This document shows, piece by piece, positions 36,830 through 45,611 of a stretch of DNA of 64,000 nt (position 1 is the first letter of the stretch; every line of letters begins with the position of its first letter). The stretch lies in contig NZ_JACVVP010000001.1 of NCBI RefSeq assembly GCF_014534745.1, forward strand, positions 1-64,000, read 5' to 3'. The notes under the pieces are model-generated. The model saw nothing but the letters and a program-made list of their open reading frames with translations, had not been told where the DNA came from and ran no database searches. The translations under genes and the position numbers were made by a program. The DNA is from Flammeovirga sp. EKP202. Lineage in GTDB: Bacteria; Bacteroidota; Bacteroidia; Cytophagales; Flammeovirgaceae.

Positions 36830-37621
36830 ATGGTTAAGAAATTTATTATTGGAGCATTGCTACTTTTATCCTCTTTGAATATCTATGCTCAAGTACCTAT
36901 GTTGCCTTCAATGTCAATCCCTTCATTGGGAGGGGGAACAAATGCTCATGCAGCAACATATACAGGAGATGGTGTTTTTGTGGGTGTGGCATCATTACAT
37001 TCAAAACATTTAAATTTTGCTTCCGCTTCTTTACTTTGGAATACAGGTTGGGATGTTTTTGGAGCAAAATATTCGATGATGATTGCTCAACCCATGCTTA
37101 TGAATGGAAATTATCAGCAGCATTTTTTTCCAGTAGTCTATATTACTCCCCTTCAGCTTTCTTGGGATCTAGGTAACACTAAATTACAAGGAAGTTATTC
37201 GGCTTTAATAGGAAGAGATTTACCAGTCGATGCTCATCTAATTTCAGTTAAAGCAACGCAATATCTTTTAGATGGGAAATACTCAATAACTGGAGGGGTA
37301 ACCTACGAACATAGAATAGCGAGGCCTGAATTGGGACGTACTTTAGGTAGTGCAATGGTTTTTGAAGCGAATGTTTCTAGACACTTTAAAAATGGAAGTA
37401 CTATGGGGATTTTTGGTTACTACAACACAAATTCTTCTCCTGAAATTATAGAAGGGAGAACATTATTCAATGATATTTCAGGGACACGAGGAATAGGTAT
37501 AGATACTTCACACCCTGTTGGAAAACACCTGTTTCTCAATGGAAAATACATTTACGACCTACAACCCAACCAAGTTACACGATGTAATAAGGTCGTATTT
37601 TCAATCGCTTATAAATTTTAG
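36830..37621 (+). CDS. outer-membrane beta-barrel protein, transporter-like
   Basis: A 263-residue exported protein with a signal peptide ending NIYAQ. The amphipathic strands and terminal aromatic residue (VVFSIAYKF) indicate an outer-membrane barrel. The N-terminus PSIPSLGGGTNAHAATYTGDG and the plug-like spacing resemble the MetA-pathway/phenol-degradation transporter family (PF13557), but the match is loose. Function unknown. It may be read through from the hydrolase upstream, although a terminator stands between. Confidence 0.7.
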   Translation: MVKKFIIGALLLLSSLNIYAQVPMLPSMSIPSLGGGTNAHAATYTGDGVFVGVASLHSKHLNFASASLLWNTGWDVFGAKYSMMIAQPMLMNGNYQQHFFPVVYITPLQLSWDLGNTKLQGSYSALIGRDLPVDAHLISVKATQYLLDGKYSITGGVTYEHRIARPELGRTLGSAMVFEANVSRHFKNGSTMGIFGYYNTNSSPEIIEGRTLFNDISGTRGIGIDTSHPVGKHLFLNGKYIYDLQPNQVTRCNKVVFSIAYKF

Positions 37622-37639
37622 ATTTTTCTTTAATCAAAT

Positions 37640-37686
37640 AAAACCTCAATAAGTAGATAATAATACTTTACTTGTTGAGGTTTTTT
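37640..37686. terminator. bidirectional terminator
   Basis: AAAACCTCAA pairs with TTGAGGTTTT and the stem extends inward with TAAGTA/TACTTG; T-runs flank both sides. It separates the barrel gene from the convergent S41 protease gene. Confidence 0.78.
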
Positions 37687-37699
37687 ATTGAAAGAAAAT

Positions 37700-38692
37700 C
37701 TATTTTGACTTCAAATTTAATTTTTCCAATATATACTCAAGTGCCTTATCTGATTCAACGTAAACATCTGGAGCAACGCCCACTTTATCCAATCTTGATC
37801 CCTTGTAAGTCTGATAATCTGCAATTGGGATAAAGACATCAAAATTCTCATTCACTCCAAATGAAGCTCCACTTAGCATTGCTCCTGCAGATGGTGTTCC
37901 TACCAATGTGGCAATTTTTTGTTCTTTGAGTAAGTAGATCAAAGGCTCACACGCACTGGCTGTATTTTCATTGATGAGAACATATACTTTTCCTTTAAAA
38001 GTTGGATTATTGTGAGAAGGGACCACCATTCTAAAGGCAGGGTTTTCCATAAACATTTTTGAAATACCAGCATAAGTGAAATCCATCAAAAAGGGCAGGG
38101 AAGTGATCTCCTCAGCTGTAGCAGGTTTTGTGTGATTTGTATACCATCCTCTAGTGAGGTAAACCCCTGCATCGATAGGATTGGGTGTTAAAAACTGACC
38201 TAAAATAACTGGAGCATCCAACGACCCACCTCCATTATCTCTTAAATCAATAATTAAATTTTCGAAAGTATCTGTTCCAATTTCTTGAAGTGCTTGATAC
38301 ATTTGACGAGCCCCTCCAGCAAAAGAACGAACATCAAGATAAGCAGTAGAATCGTTCATTTTTTTCCATGAAAGTTTTTCTATTTCACCTTCTGATGCTG
38401 TTGTCGTTGACTTTACTTTTTTAAGATAGAAGTGCGTAAAAGAAAGTGTTTTACACTGTCTATTGAAAGTTAAATAAAATTCCTTTTCATCAAGATTCAA
38501 CGTTTCTTCAGCGTACATATGATGCTTAAATTTGATAAAACTATCTTCTTCTAACCATCTTGGATTTGCCACTCTTTGTTCTAATAATTGAAATACTTTA
38601 TCAAGAAAGGCTTTGTGTTCTGACTTATTTTCTTGAGCAATTGAAGAGAAAGTAATAAATAAAGCGATGAATAACACTGTGATAGATTTCAT
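37700..38692 (-). CDS. S41 family peptidase
   Basis: A 330-residue exported protein with a signal peptide ending SSIAQ. The ATG at 38692 is used; a GTG eight codons upstream is too close to the -7 box TACCTTTG at 38729-38722. The S41 core is visible in LIIDLRDNGGGSLDAPVILG and VYVLINENTASACEPL (the serine of TASACE is the likely nucleophile) followed by GTPSAGAMLSG. The lysine of classical C-terminal processing proteases is absent, so it is a non-CTP S41 enzyme. Substrate unknown. Confidence 0.85.
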   Translation of the reverse strand: MKSITVLFIALFITFSSIAQENKSEHKAFLDKVFQLLEQRVANPRWLEEDSFIKFKHHMYAEETLNLDEKEFYLTFNRQCKTLSFTHFYLKKVKSTTTASEGEIEKLSWKKMNDSTAYLDVRSFAGGARQMYQALQEIGTDTFENLIIDLRDNGGGSLDAPVILGQFLTPNPIDAGVYLTRGWYTNHTKPATAEEITSLPFLMDFTYAGISKMFMENPAFRMVVPSHNNPTFKGKVYVLINENTASACEPLIYLLKEQKIATLVGTPSAGAMLSGASFGVNENFDVFIPIADYQTYKGSRLDKVGVAPDVYVESDKALEYILEKLNLKSK

Positions 38693-38815
38693 AATAATTT
38701 TGTTTTGATTAAACACTGATTCAAAGGTATTTCAATGAATTATTATGAAAAAATGGGAGTGATGAGCTTGAAGTTTAAATGCCGAAATTGAACTCCTAGG
38801 GCTGTTTTTGAAGGG

Positions 38816-39628
38816 TTAGGGATGAAATTGAAGCTCTTTTTTCAATGCGGAGAAATATTTTGGTGAGACCGGAACTACCATTTCTACGTGATTTAAAACT
38901 ACAGCACCTTTTCGAGTATTTCCTTTGAGTTCGTTGATGAAAACAGTGTTGATTAAAAAAGAACGATGCACCTGAGTAGCCATTGGCAGTTGATCAAAAA
39001 GTTTACTTAATGTGCTTCTTAACGTAAACTTCTTCTGTTCGCTATTCTTTGTATAAAGAAAAATATCAATATAGTTTGATTGAGATTTAGCCATGACAAA
39101 CTCATCCCATTCAAACTGAATTTGCTCATTGGCATTAGCTCCTTCTATACTGATCAGTTTGTTTTCTATTTTCTCTTCACTCATTAAAATCTGTCCAAAT
39201 CGGAAACGTAAGTAAGCCCAAAATGTGATAAAGATACACGCGAACGGCAAGCCATAATAAATATTCCAATAGAACAGTCCAGCCAAAGTAGGTGGAACAT
39301 CATTCATGACATAACAGTTGTATAAATAGCATAACAAATTGATAAAGAAAAAGCCGAAAGTAAGAACGAATACCTCATTGAATAGTCTCCATTTTTGATC
39401 GTGTTTTTTATACCATATTTTTTCAACAGTATGTATACTCAATAAGGGTATAATCACACATAAACTATAACCGGCAAGTTTCAAATTTTTGTAGGGAGCA
39501 TTGTAAGTATAAGTATCAAAAGGCTGAAGTAATATCAAAATAATACTTATAAAAACAGATAGAATAAGTGTAATGAAAATAGTGTTTTTCCAAGAGGAAG
39601 TGAAAGAGGTGATTTTGTTAGCTTGCAT
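38816..39628 (-). CDS. membrane-bound LytTR-family DNA-binding protein
   Basis: A 270-residue protein with four transmembrane helices in the first 140 residues (TIFITLILSVFISIILILL, LAGYSLCVIIPLLSI, VFVLTFGFFFINLLCYLY and LPFACIFITFWAYLRF) and a C-terminal LytTR domain (about 170-270; FEWDEFVMAKSQSNYIDIFL, then QVHRSFLINTVFINELKGNTRKG). Such proteins bind DNA directly from the membrane without a phosphoacceptor domain. The signal and targets are unknown. Confidence 0.87.
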   Translation of the reverse strand: MQANKITSFTSSWKNTIFITLILSVFISIILILLQPFDTYTYNAPYKNLKLAGYSLCVIIPLLSIHTVEKIWYKKHDQKWRLFNEVFVLTFGFFFINLLCYLYNCYVMNDVPPTLAGLFYWNIYYGLPFACIFITFWAYLRFRFGQILMSEEKIENKLISIEGANANEQIQFEWDEFVMAKSQSNYIDIFLYTKNSEQKKFTLRSTLSKLFDQLPMATQVHRSFLINTVFINELKGNTRKGAVVLNHVEMVVPVSPKYFSALKKELQFHP

Positions 39629-39730
39629 ATTTATTATTAAAAAGTCTTAGTCATGAAAGACTGATTTCTAGCTCGTTTAAAGATAAATGAATCTATTCAG
39701 AGAACAAAAATCAGCATTAAAATGTAAAAC

Positions 39731-39768
39731 AAAAAAAGCTCTTACCCCTTCAGAAAGGAATAAGAGCA
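39731..39768 (-). terminator. terminator of the isochorismatase-like gene
   Basis: On the minus strand GCTCTTA pairs with TAAGAGC around a loop that can pair further (CCTT/AAGG), followed by seven T. Confidence 0.8.
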
Positions 39769-39784
39769 ATATCTACTTGCTATT

Positions 39785-40282
39785 TTAATCTTCAATACTG
39801 TTGATCACCGCAACTCTTTCAGTAAGTGCTACTAATGCAACATTATGAACCATTTCATTAGGTGCAGTACATGCATTGCCTACTACAGTGACATTGTATT
39901 TTTCAGACTCTTTTGAAATTGCAGTATGTGTTACGCAGTTTTGAGTCATGATACCAGTGATAATTAAATCAGCCACATTGTTTTCCGCTAAAACAGCTTC
40001 TAGATTAGTCTCCTTAAAACTGTTGGCAAATGTTTTTGTAACGATGACTCCATCTTGAAGATAAGGCTGTAAATCAGCGTGAAATTCACTTCCTTCAGTA
40101 CCTTTTACCAAAAATCCTTCAGGAGCTTCATGTTTGATAAATACAATCAGGATTCCTTCTTGTTTCGCTTTTTCTATCGCCTTAATGGTAGGTTCTACTA
40201 TTGAAGTCGTATTGAATTGAGGGTAAACTCCTCCTTCAAAATAATCATTTTGTACGTCGATGATGATTAATGCTTTTTTCAT
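39785..40282 (-). CDS. isochorismatase-like cysteine hydrolase
   Basis: A 165-residue isochorismatase-fold hydrolase. IIIDVQNDYFEGG holds the catalytic aspartate, IVFIKHEAP the lysine region, and GIMTQNCVTHTA the nucleophilic cysteine (cis-peptide motif). The family includes nicotinamidases and other amidohydrolases; the exact substrate is open. It lies 75 bases after a 33-codon ORF that may be cotranscribed with it. Confidence 0.88.
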   Translation of the reverse strand: MKKALIIIDVQNDYFEGGVYPQFNTTSIVEPTIKAIEKAKQEGILIVFIKHEAPEGFLVKGTEGSEFHADLQPYLQDGVIVTKTFANSFKETNLEAVLAENNVADLIITGIMTQNCVTHTAISKESEKYNVTVVGNACTAPNEMVHNVALVALTERVAVINSIED

Positions 40283-40357
40283 TTTTATCTATTAATTGAA
40301 TGTGTATTTGATGTGGCTATTGGAATTTTAGCCATACTATTTTTTGAAGTTTTTTGC

Positions 40358-40459
40358 TTAATCTACTGAATCATAATAATCTCCTTCTAATAATGTACTT
40401 GATGTTAAATCATGGATTAATGATTTAAAGAATTGCAATGCTTGTGAAATAATCTTCAT
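40358..40459 (-). CDS. 33-aa small ORF upstream of the isochorismatase-like gene
   Basis: ATG at 40459 in an A-rich context gives a 33-residue peptide (MKIISQALQFFKSLIHDL, then an acidic tail ending DYYDSVD), predicted to be an amphipathic helix plus acidic tail. A CACCTTTG promoter core at 40504-40497 lies about 40 bases upstream, the same class as for trxA and the micro-ORF array. It could be expressed alone or as the leader of the downstream hydrolase. No family is recognised. Coding status rests on promoter position and start context. Confidence 0.45.
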   Translation of the reverse strand: MKIISQALQFFKSLIHDLTSSTLLEGDYYDSVD

Positions 40460-40496
40460 ATTTAAAATAGTGTTTCCTTATTGTTTTTGAACGATA

Positions 40497-40504
40497 CAAA
40501 GGTG
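40497..40504 (-). promoter_or_regulatory. -7 box (CACCTTTG class) of the 33-aa ORF
   Basis: Minus-strand CACCTTTG followed by TATCG, about 38 bases before the small ORF. It shares its core with the trxA, micro-ORF and 58.8-kb promoters. Confidence 0.55.
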
Positions 40505-40640
40505 AGAGTTTTAGGAAGGAATTTTTTATACGAATTGGGATTTGAATTACATGAAATCGTTATAATTGAGAATTGATATTTGTTTAGTTTTTAGATTGTT
40601 AGTGAACTTTAAACTCAGTTTTAGAATATTTATAGTTATT

Positions 40641-40914
40641 AGAAATCAGGAGATTTCTGGTGATCCGTAAGGCACAAATGACGCTGACGCTTAACATTCG
40701 CGCCAGTCAGTAGTCTATCAATTTCAGTTGGTATACCTCCTTCGGCATTGAAGGGAAAAGCGTTAAGAATTTCATGGAATGAGCCGTTAAAAATGATTTT
40801 CCTGTTTGAGCGTAGCGAGTTTAAAATCATTTAGGCGAGAGGAATGGCATTTAGCTTTTGACTTCTAAGCCTAGATTTTTTGCTTCGTTTTTCATCAATG
40901 GAAAAATGAAGAAG
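40641..40914. repeat. dispersed repeat, copy 1 (inverted relative to copy 2)
   Basis: The core, 40744-40914, is the reverse complement of 51071-51241 with roughly 85-90% identity by eye. It contains AAATGATTTT and AAAATCATTT arms around GAGCGTAGCGAG, which would fold as a hairpin, and it translates to frames such as a 63-residue minus-strand ORF that is best read as repeat, not gene. This copy extends further left to about 40641, where TGACGC pairs with GCGCCAGTCA-type sequence. From memory, similar translated sequence recurs in many Bacteroidota genomes, but I cannot verify it here. The rest of the gap from 40460 shows nothing else. Confidence 0.8.
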
Positions 40915-40969
40915 AAAGAAGCTTGGAAGTAGACTGTAGAAATTTCAGCAGAAAGGTTGATTGAAAGTA

Positions 40970-41001
40970 AAAAAAGGCTCCCACATTTCTGCAAGAACCT
41001 T
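40970..41001 (-). terminator. weak terminator of the bat operon
   Basis: On the minus strand AAGGTTC pairs with GAGCCTT (one G-U) across 14 bases, followed by seven T. It lies 11 bases past the batD stop. Confidence 0.55.
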
Positions 41002-41011
41002 TCTTCTATGA

Positions 41012-42388
41012 TTAAGGATTCAACTCCTCCAAACTTTTCGTTTTCCTTTCCTTATAACTCTTCTTCTTTTTCACTTGAAGAATAATTTTCCGATCCCAAT
41101 TCAATTGGTCCAATAAAGAATTTTGAAGGCTTTTCGTAATCATCGTTCCACCTTGACTGTATTTGATATCGGAAATTTCAGAAATCAAATCACTCAACTT
41201 ATACGTCAATACTGCTTGGTAAAGTGTTTCCCTGTAATTGCTTACACTTTGATTGGGCAGGGTGTTGATCCACTGATAAAAACTTTGAATACTTTGCTCA
41301 ATATTTCCTTTTCGGATATCACTTCTCAATTGACTGTAGGCTTGTTTTTCCTTATAAGTGGAAGTGGAACGGATGTCTTCCAGCTTCTTTTTGATTTTAG
41401 TGATCGGTCTGTATTTATAGAATAACCAAAGAATCACTATGCCTAAGAGGATATATTCCCAATGCTGAGGTACGTAATCTCTCCATGTTTTTTTCGGTGT
41501 TTTATCTACTTCTTCTGGAACCTGATTGAGTTTATTCAAGCTGTCTTGAAGCGATTGTAACATGCTCAGATTAGGATTTTCTTCAATGGTGATAGTTCTA
41601 CTTTTTGAAGAAATATCCTTTGATTTTTTAGTGTAAGGGTGATAATAACGCACCGTAATCCCTGGTATTTCAAACGTTCCTGCTTCTTGAACTAAATAAG
41701 TGATGACTTGCTTTTGAGTACCTGAAATGTAATTGTCCTTATTGTAATTACTGTTGGTGGGATGTTCTGGATAAACACCGGCCCAGTTTAATGAATCATA
41801 AGTTCTGACTGGAATCATTGGGCCAAGCGTACTGCCGGCTGTGATACGAACCGTTCTTTTAAGGACATCCCCTACTTTTACTTGAGACAAGTCTTTGTTC
41901 CAAGTGTCAGAAATCCTAACACTTGAAGCGACCAACCATGATTTTGGATCTTCTCCAACAGGAGGAGGAACCACTTTGATTGACTTTTCTTTGGTATGAA
42001 GGGTATGTTTTTTTCCTTTAAAATCTCCCGGATCAGGGGTGGTAACTTCCAATTCCAAAGAAGGAAATACATTTTCTCCTGCCGAAAAAGGAAATACCCA
42101 ATAAGTTTGTTCTACACCCGAATACTGATACTTGCCGATCTGCAAAGAGTTGGGAATTGCTCTGCCGTCTTTGACCATTAAAGCGTTGGGCAATTGAAAA
42201 TCTTCAAAATTCAGCCCTTCCGTAAACCAAGTCGTGGTGTAGATAGAAAGTTTCACTTTAAAAGGTTGACCTACCATTACCTCTTTTTGATTGATGGTGG
42301 TAGTGGTAAACAGGTTGACTTTCTTCTGAGCGTAAGCATTCAAAGCCCAAAAGAACGTCAGTACGATTATAATACTTTTTCTTACCAT
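41012..42388 (-). CDS. batD: BatD-like oxygen-tolerance protein
   Basis: A 458-residue exported protein: signal peptide ending NAYAQ, an extracytoplasmic beta-rich region (about 25-290; QKEVMVGQPFKVKLSIYT, then SSVRISDTWNKDLSQVKVGDVLKRTVRI), a transmembrane helix (YILLGIVILWLFYKY, about 318-332) and a cytoplasmic tail. This matches BatD. It overlaps the preceding batB/C gene by seven bases and is the last gene of the six-gene operon. Bat proteins support aerotolerance in Bacteroides; the molecular role is not settled. Confidence 0.88.
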   Translation of the reverse strand: MVRKSIIIVLTFFWALNAYAQKKVNLFTTTTINQKEVMVGQPFKVKLSIYTTTWFTEGLNFEDFQLPNALMVKDGRAIPNSLQIGKYQYSGVEQTYWVFPFSAGENVFPSLELEVTTPDPGDFKGKKHTLHTKEKSIKVVPPPVGEDPKSWLVASSVRISDTWNKDLSQVKVGDVLKRTVRITAGSTLGPMIPVRTYDSLNWAGVYPEHPTNSNYNKDNYISGTQKQVITYLVQEAGTFEIPGITVRYYHPYTKKSKDISSKSRTITIEENPNLSMLQSLQDSLNKLNQVPEEVDKTPKKTWRDYVPQHWEYILLGIVILWLFYKYRPITKIKKKLEDIRSTSTYKEKQAYSQLRSDIRKGNIEQSIQSFYQWINTLPNQSVSNYRETLYQAVLTYKLSDLISEISDIKYSQGGTMITKSLQNSLLDQLNWDRKIILQVKKKKSYKERKTKSLEELNP

Positions 42389-44133
42389 GACTGATCTGAT
42401 TTTTTAGGCTTGTCTTCATCAGTGAGGTACTGATATTGGAATTTCTTTTTGAGGTACATGGAAGGGTCGAGTTTTACCTGACGGATCATACTGGCTTTGG
42501 ATTGCTGTTTGGTTTCAGAAAACTGCATCTGCAAGAGTTCTTCCATACTCGGATTAATCTCTTTTTCGCCCATTTCCTGAATAGTTTCGCTTTCTCCTTC
42601 TCCTTTTCGATCAGAATGTTGTGCGGATTCTTGCTCTTGTTCCCCTGCTTCCGGTTCATATATTTTTCCTTTGAGAGGATCTTTCTCGTTGATTTTACTC
42701 CCCTCTGACATGTGAATATTAATCATACGCATTTGTTCAGAAGCAATAGAAAGATTCTTTTCCGCTTCTTTGAATTGAGGGTCAATATCCAATGCCATTT
42801 GAAAGGCTTTTTGTGCCGCTTCCCAGTTGCCCAATTTAGCTTGAGAAACCCCTAAGTTATACATGTTGTTGGCTGTGATATCTTCCGCATAAGCATCTGC
42901 CGCTTTTTCATAATCCCCCATCTTGCTATATGCAAAACCTGCTTGGGACTGATCTGTAAAAGTTGCTACAGCAGTGGCGGTATCTCCTTTATCCAATAAT
43001 GCTTGTGCTTGTTGATCTCTTGTGTAAAAAAGGTCTTTGGCTTTTAAATCGTCTTTTGGAAGTTGATCGATACTGTCACAACTGATAAAGAACATCGGAA
43101 GGAGTAAAATCCATGTCCATTGAATTAAAAGTCCTTTTCTGAACCAGAATAAAAGGAAAAAAGCAACCACAAACGAAAGGTAATATCCTGCGTCTACCCA
43201 GTCTTCTTCCGCTTTAGTGCTATCTTTTGTAAAGACTAAATTGTCTTGGATATTTTTTGCATATAGCTCTACATCTGTATTGTCCAGCGTAAACGGAGTA
43301 AGATTGACATGTGGCATGGCAATCGCATTTTGAAGTTGTGCTGTATTCAGTCCAACCGTTACTGCCTTACCATTTTTATCTTTTAAAACTCTATTTCTGT
43401 AAGTTGGAATATGTGCTCCTTGAGGCGTCGCCAATACCAGTAAATTATATTGATCTTTAGTGCTTGTTCTTTGCCCAAATGCTTGTACATCTGAGGCGTT
43501 GATATCATCTGTAATCACCCAAACAAAGCTTGGAGCATCTGTGTTTTTAAGAATTTTATCAGTAAGATCTAACGCCTCCGGCAAGTTACTTCCTTGCAAT
43601 GGCATACTACTCGGACTTAAAGCATCCAAAGTAGAACGGAAAGTTTTATAATCTTTGGTAGGAGGAAGGGCTTCATGTGCAGAACCCGCAAAGACCACTA
43701 ATCCAGTTTGAACACCTTGATTGATTTTCAGATAATCTTTGATCTTCATTTTAGCTCTTTCCAATCGACTTGGACCAATATCAGTAGCCAACATAGATCG
43801 ACTCATATCCAAGACGATCACCACTTTTGCTTCCGTTTGATTTCCTGGTTTGTCTACCCTTTTCCAAGTAGGACCCGCAATGGCCACTACAATTAAAACG
43901 GCCGTAAATATCATCAGCATTTTGGGAAACCAAGCACCTCTTTTATTGCCTTTGATCAATAACAGATTTAATAACTGAGGGTTGATCAACTTTTTCCATC
44001 CTTCCGACTCACGAATGGAGATCCATGATAAGATAAATAGAACACCAACGGGAACTAAACCCCATAAATATTCTGGTCTTATAAAGTGAATATTGGTCGA
44101 AAACCCTTCGAAAAATGATGTTATTTCTTTCAT
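42382..44133 (-). CDS. batB: BatB-BatC fusion: VWA membrane protein with TPR tail
   Basis: A 583-residue fusion. The first half is BatB-like: two N-terminal transmembrane helices (about 20-40 and 68-86), a von Willebrand A domain (about 95-300) with MIDAS motif D-M-S-R-S (VLDMSRSMLATD), and helices near 313-350. The second half is BatC-like: three TPR units (about 385-480; AYSKMGDYEKAADAYAED, NMYNLGVSQAKLGNWEAAQKAFQMAL) and a charged tail. In many Bacteroidota batB and batC are separate genes. The lipobox-like FISCDSI at the junction may be a relic of the BatC signal. It overlaps batA by four bases (ATGA). Confidence 0.88.
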   Translation of the reverse strand: MKEITSFFEGFSTNIHFIRPEYLWGLVPVGVLFILSWISIRESEGWKKLINPQLLNLLLIKGNKRGAWFPKMLMIFTAVLIVVAIAGPTWKRVDKPGNQTEAKVVIVLDMSRSMLATDIGPSRLERAKMKIKDYLKINQGVQTGLVVFAGSAHEALPPTKDYKTFRSTLDALSPSSMPLQGSNLPEALDLTDKILKNTDAPSFVWVITDDINASDVQAFGQRTSTKDQYNLLVLATPQGAHIPTYRNRVLKDKNGKAVTVGLNTAQLQNAIAMPHVNLTPFTLDNTDVELYAKNIQDNLVFTKDSTKAEEDWVDAGYYLSFVVAFFLLFWFRKGLLIQWTWILLLPMFFISCDSIDQLPKDDLKAKDLFYTRDQQAQALLDKGDTATAVATFTDQSQAGFAYSKMGDYEKAADAYAEDITANNMYNLGVSQAKLGNWEAAQKAFQMALDIDPQFKEAEKNLSIASEQMRMINIHMSEGSKINEKDPLKGKIYEPEAGEQEQESAQHSDRKGEGESETIQEMGEKEINPSMEELLQMQFSETKQQSKASMIRQVKLDPSMYLKKKFQYQYLTDEDKPKKSDQSW

Positions 44134-45119
44134 GATTTTCGTCTATTAATTGATGAAATAAATTGAACCAAAATAAAAATGAACTGTGAGGAAATGGCTA
44201 AAAGGAATGCAACTCCCAAAGGAATATAAAACAGTAAACGGGTTGGTCTGTAGCCCTCGTCTTCAAACTGTATAGGTTCCATTTCATTCAGTTTATCATA
44301 GATGGTATTTAACTCTTCTACATTTCCAGCATTGAAATACTCACCGCCCGTATTTTGAGCTATCATTTTTAAGGTTTTGTCATCCAATTCGTATTGTGAA
44401 CTTTTCTTTGTACCAATACCTATGGTATATATTTTAATGCTGTCTTCAGAAGCCATTTGCGAAGCGGTAATAGGAACAATTTCACTACCACTATCTTGAC
44501 CGTCCGTCAGTAAGATCATTACTCTTTGATCGATAGAATCGGCTTCAAAAACTTGAGTGGAAAGTGCGATAGCATTACCAACCGCTGTTTTATGACCTGC
44601 CATTCCAATTCCAGTTTCATCTACGGTATGTTTGATAATATCCAAATCAGGAGTGAAAGGCAGGGCAAATACATCACTACCAAACATCATCAAACCGATG
44701 CGGTCGCCTTCTCTTTTATCTATAAAATCAGTCAATACATTTTGAACGGCTTTCCATCTCGTGATACGATTACCGTCGGCATCAAACCAATCGGTCGTAT
44801 TCATACTCATAGAAATATCAGCGGCGATCAGCATGTTTCTCGCATTTTTTACTTTTTTGGCAGGTTCACCAATGTATTGAGGGTTAGACATTGCCGTAAC
44901 CACACAACACCATGCGAGGAAATTAATAAGGTATTGAAACCATCTTCTCTTTAATATGGTTGCACTTTTTTGAGGTTTCAATCCCGTTGCTTCCGTCAAC
45001 TCATCGAACTTAGGATAGTACAATGCATCTTTTTTCTGCTTGTAGGCAGGAACTAACCACCATATAAGAATCGGCAGGGGAAGCAGTGCAAACATCCACG
45101 GGTAGGCTAACTCATACAT
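44130..45119 (-). CDS. batA: BatA-like VWA membrane protein
   Basis: A 329-residue protein with an N-terminal transmembrane helix (WMFALLPLPILIWWLVPAY), a second near 60-80, a von Willebrand A domain (about 88-280) with MIDAS motif D-I-S-M-S (IAADISMSMNTTD) and TDGQDSGSEI, and a C-terminal helix (LLFYIPLGVAFLLAISSQFIFILV). This is the BatA architecture. It overlaps its neighbours on both sides, which means tight translational coupling. Confidence 0.93.
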   Translation of the reverse strand: MYELAYPWMFALLPLPILIWWLVPAYKQKKDALYYPKFDELTEATGLKPQKSATILKRRWFQYLINFLAWCCVVTAMSNPQYIGEPAKKVKNARNMLIAADISMSMNTTDWFDADGNRITRWKAVQNVLTDFIDKREGDRIGLMMFGSDVFALPFTPDLDIIKHTVDETGIGMAGHKTAVGNAIALSTQVFEADSIDQRVMILLTDGQDSGSEIVPITASQMASEDSIKIYTIGIGTKKSSQYELDDKTLKMIAQNTGGEYFNAGNVEELNTIYDKLNEMEPIQFEDEGYRPTRLLFYIPLGVAFLLAISSQFIFILVQFISSINRRKS

Positions 45120-45609
45120 GACTTTTAATCCATTTTTTTGATGATTGAATCAATTGCGTCAGTGTTTCTTCATGATCCACGGAAAACTTCATATAAGCTC
45201 CATTGATCAACAACTCACTTTCTTTCTCGGAGAAATTGTTTTTCCAGTGGGTATTCAGAAAAGCCACCCATTCTTCACCATTTAAAGGAGCCACCTGATC
45301 ACGGTCATAAGTAGTGATGGCTACTCTTTTTAATGTTGTATTAATCTGAAAAATACTTTCTTGTAAGGTCAATTTCTCATTCAATATTTTGTCTAATTCC
45401 CTATTGGCGACTCTTTTGTAAGTAGTACCGAGGTAATTGTTGTATTCCCTAATGACCACTATCAGTACTAACAAAATAGCTATTCCACCCAAGATATACC
45501 ATCCTGGACCGGTAGGAGACATGTCTACCTTTTCCGGAGGAATAAAGTCCAATACTTCGCTTGCAAGCTGAGTAGAGTCCTTTAGGAATTGTAAGGAATC
45601 TTGAGGCAT
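45112..45609 (-). CDS. DUF4381-like membrane protein of the bat operon
   Basis: A 165-residue protein with one transmembrane helix (WYILGGIAILLVLIVVI, about 32-48) and a cytoplasmic helical domain with YDRDQVAPLNGEEWVAFLNTHW, typical of the DUF4381 family that sits between the DUF58 and VWA genes in MoxR operons. It overlaps batA by eight bases. Role unknown beyond the operon. Confidence 0.85.
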   Translation of the reverse strand: MPQDSLQFLKDSTQLASEVLDFIPPEKVDMSPTGPGWYILGGIAILLVLIVVIREYNNYLGTTYKRVANRELDKILNEKLTLQESIFQINTTLKRVAITTYDRDQVAPLNGEEWVAFLNTHWKNNFSEKESELLINGAYMKFSVDHEETLTQLIQSSKKWIKSHV

Positions 45610-45611
45610 AA

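Noticed and set aside
40639-40830. A 63-codon minus-strand frame
   Set aside because: It lies inside the dispersed repeat and reads through its inverted arms; the other copy does not keep the full frame. It is repeat sequence, not a gene.
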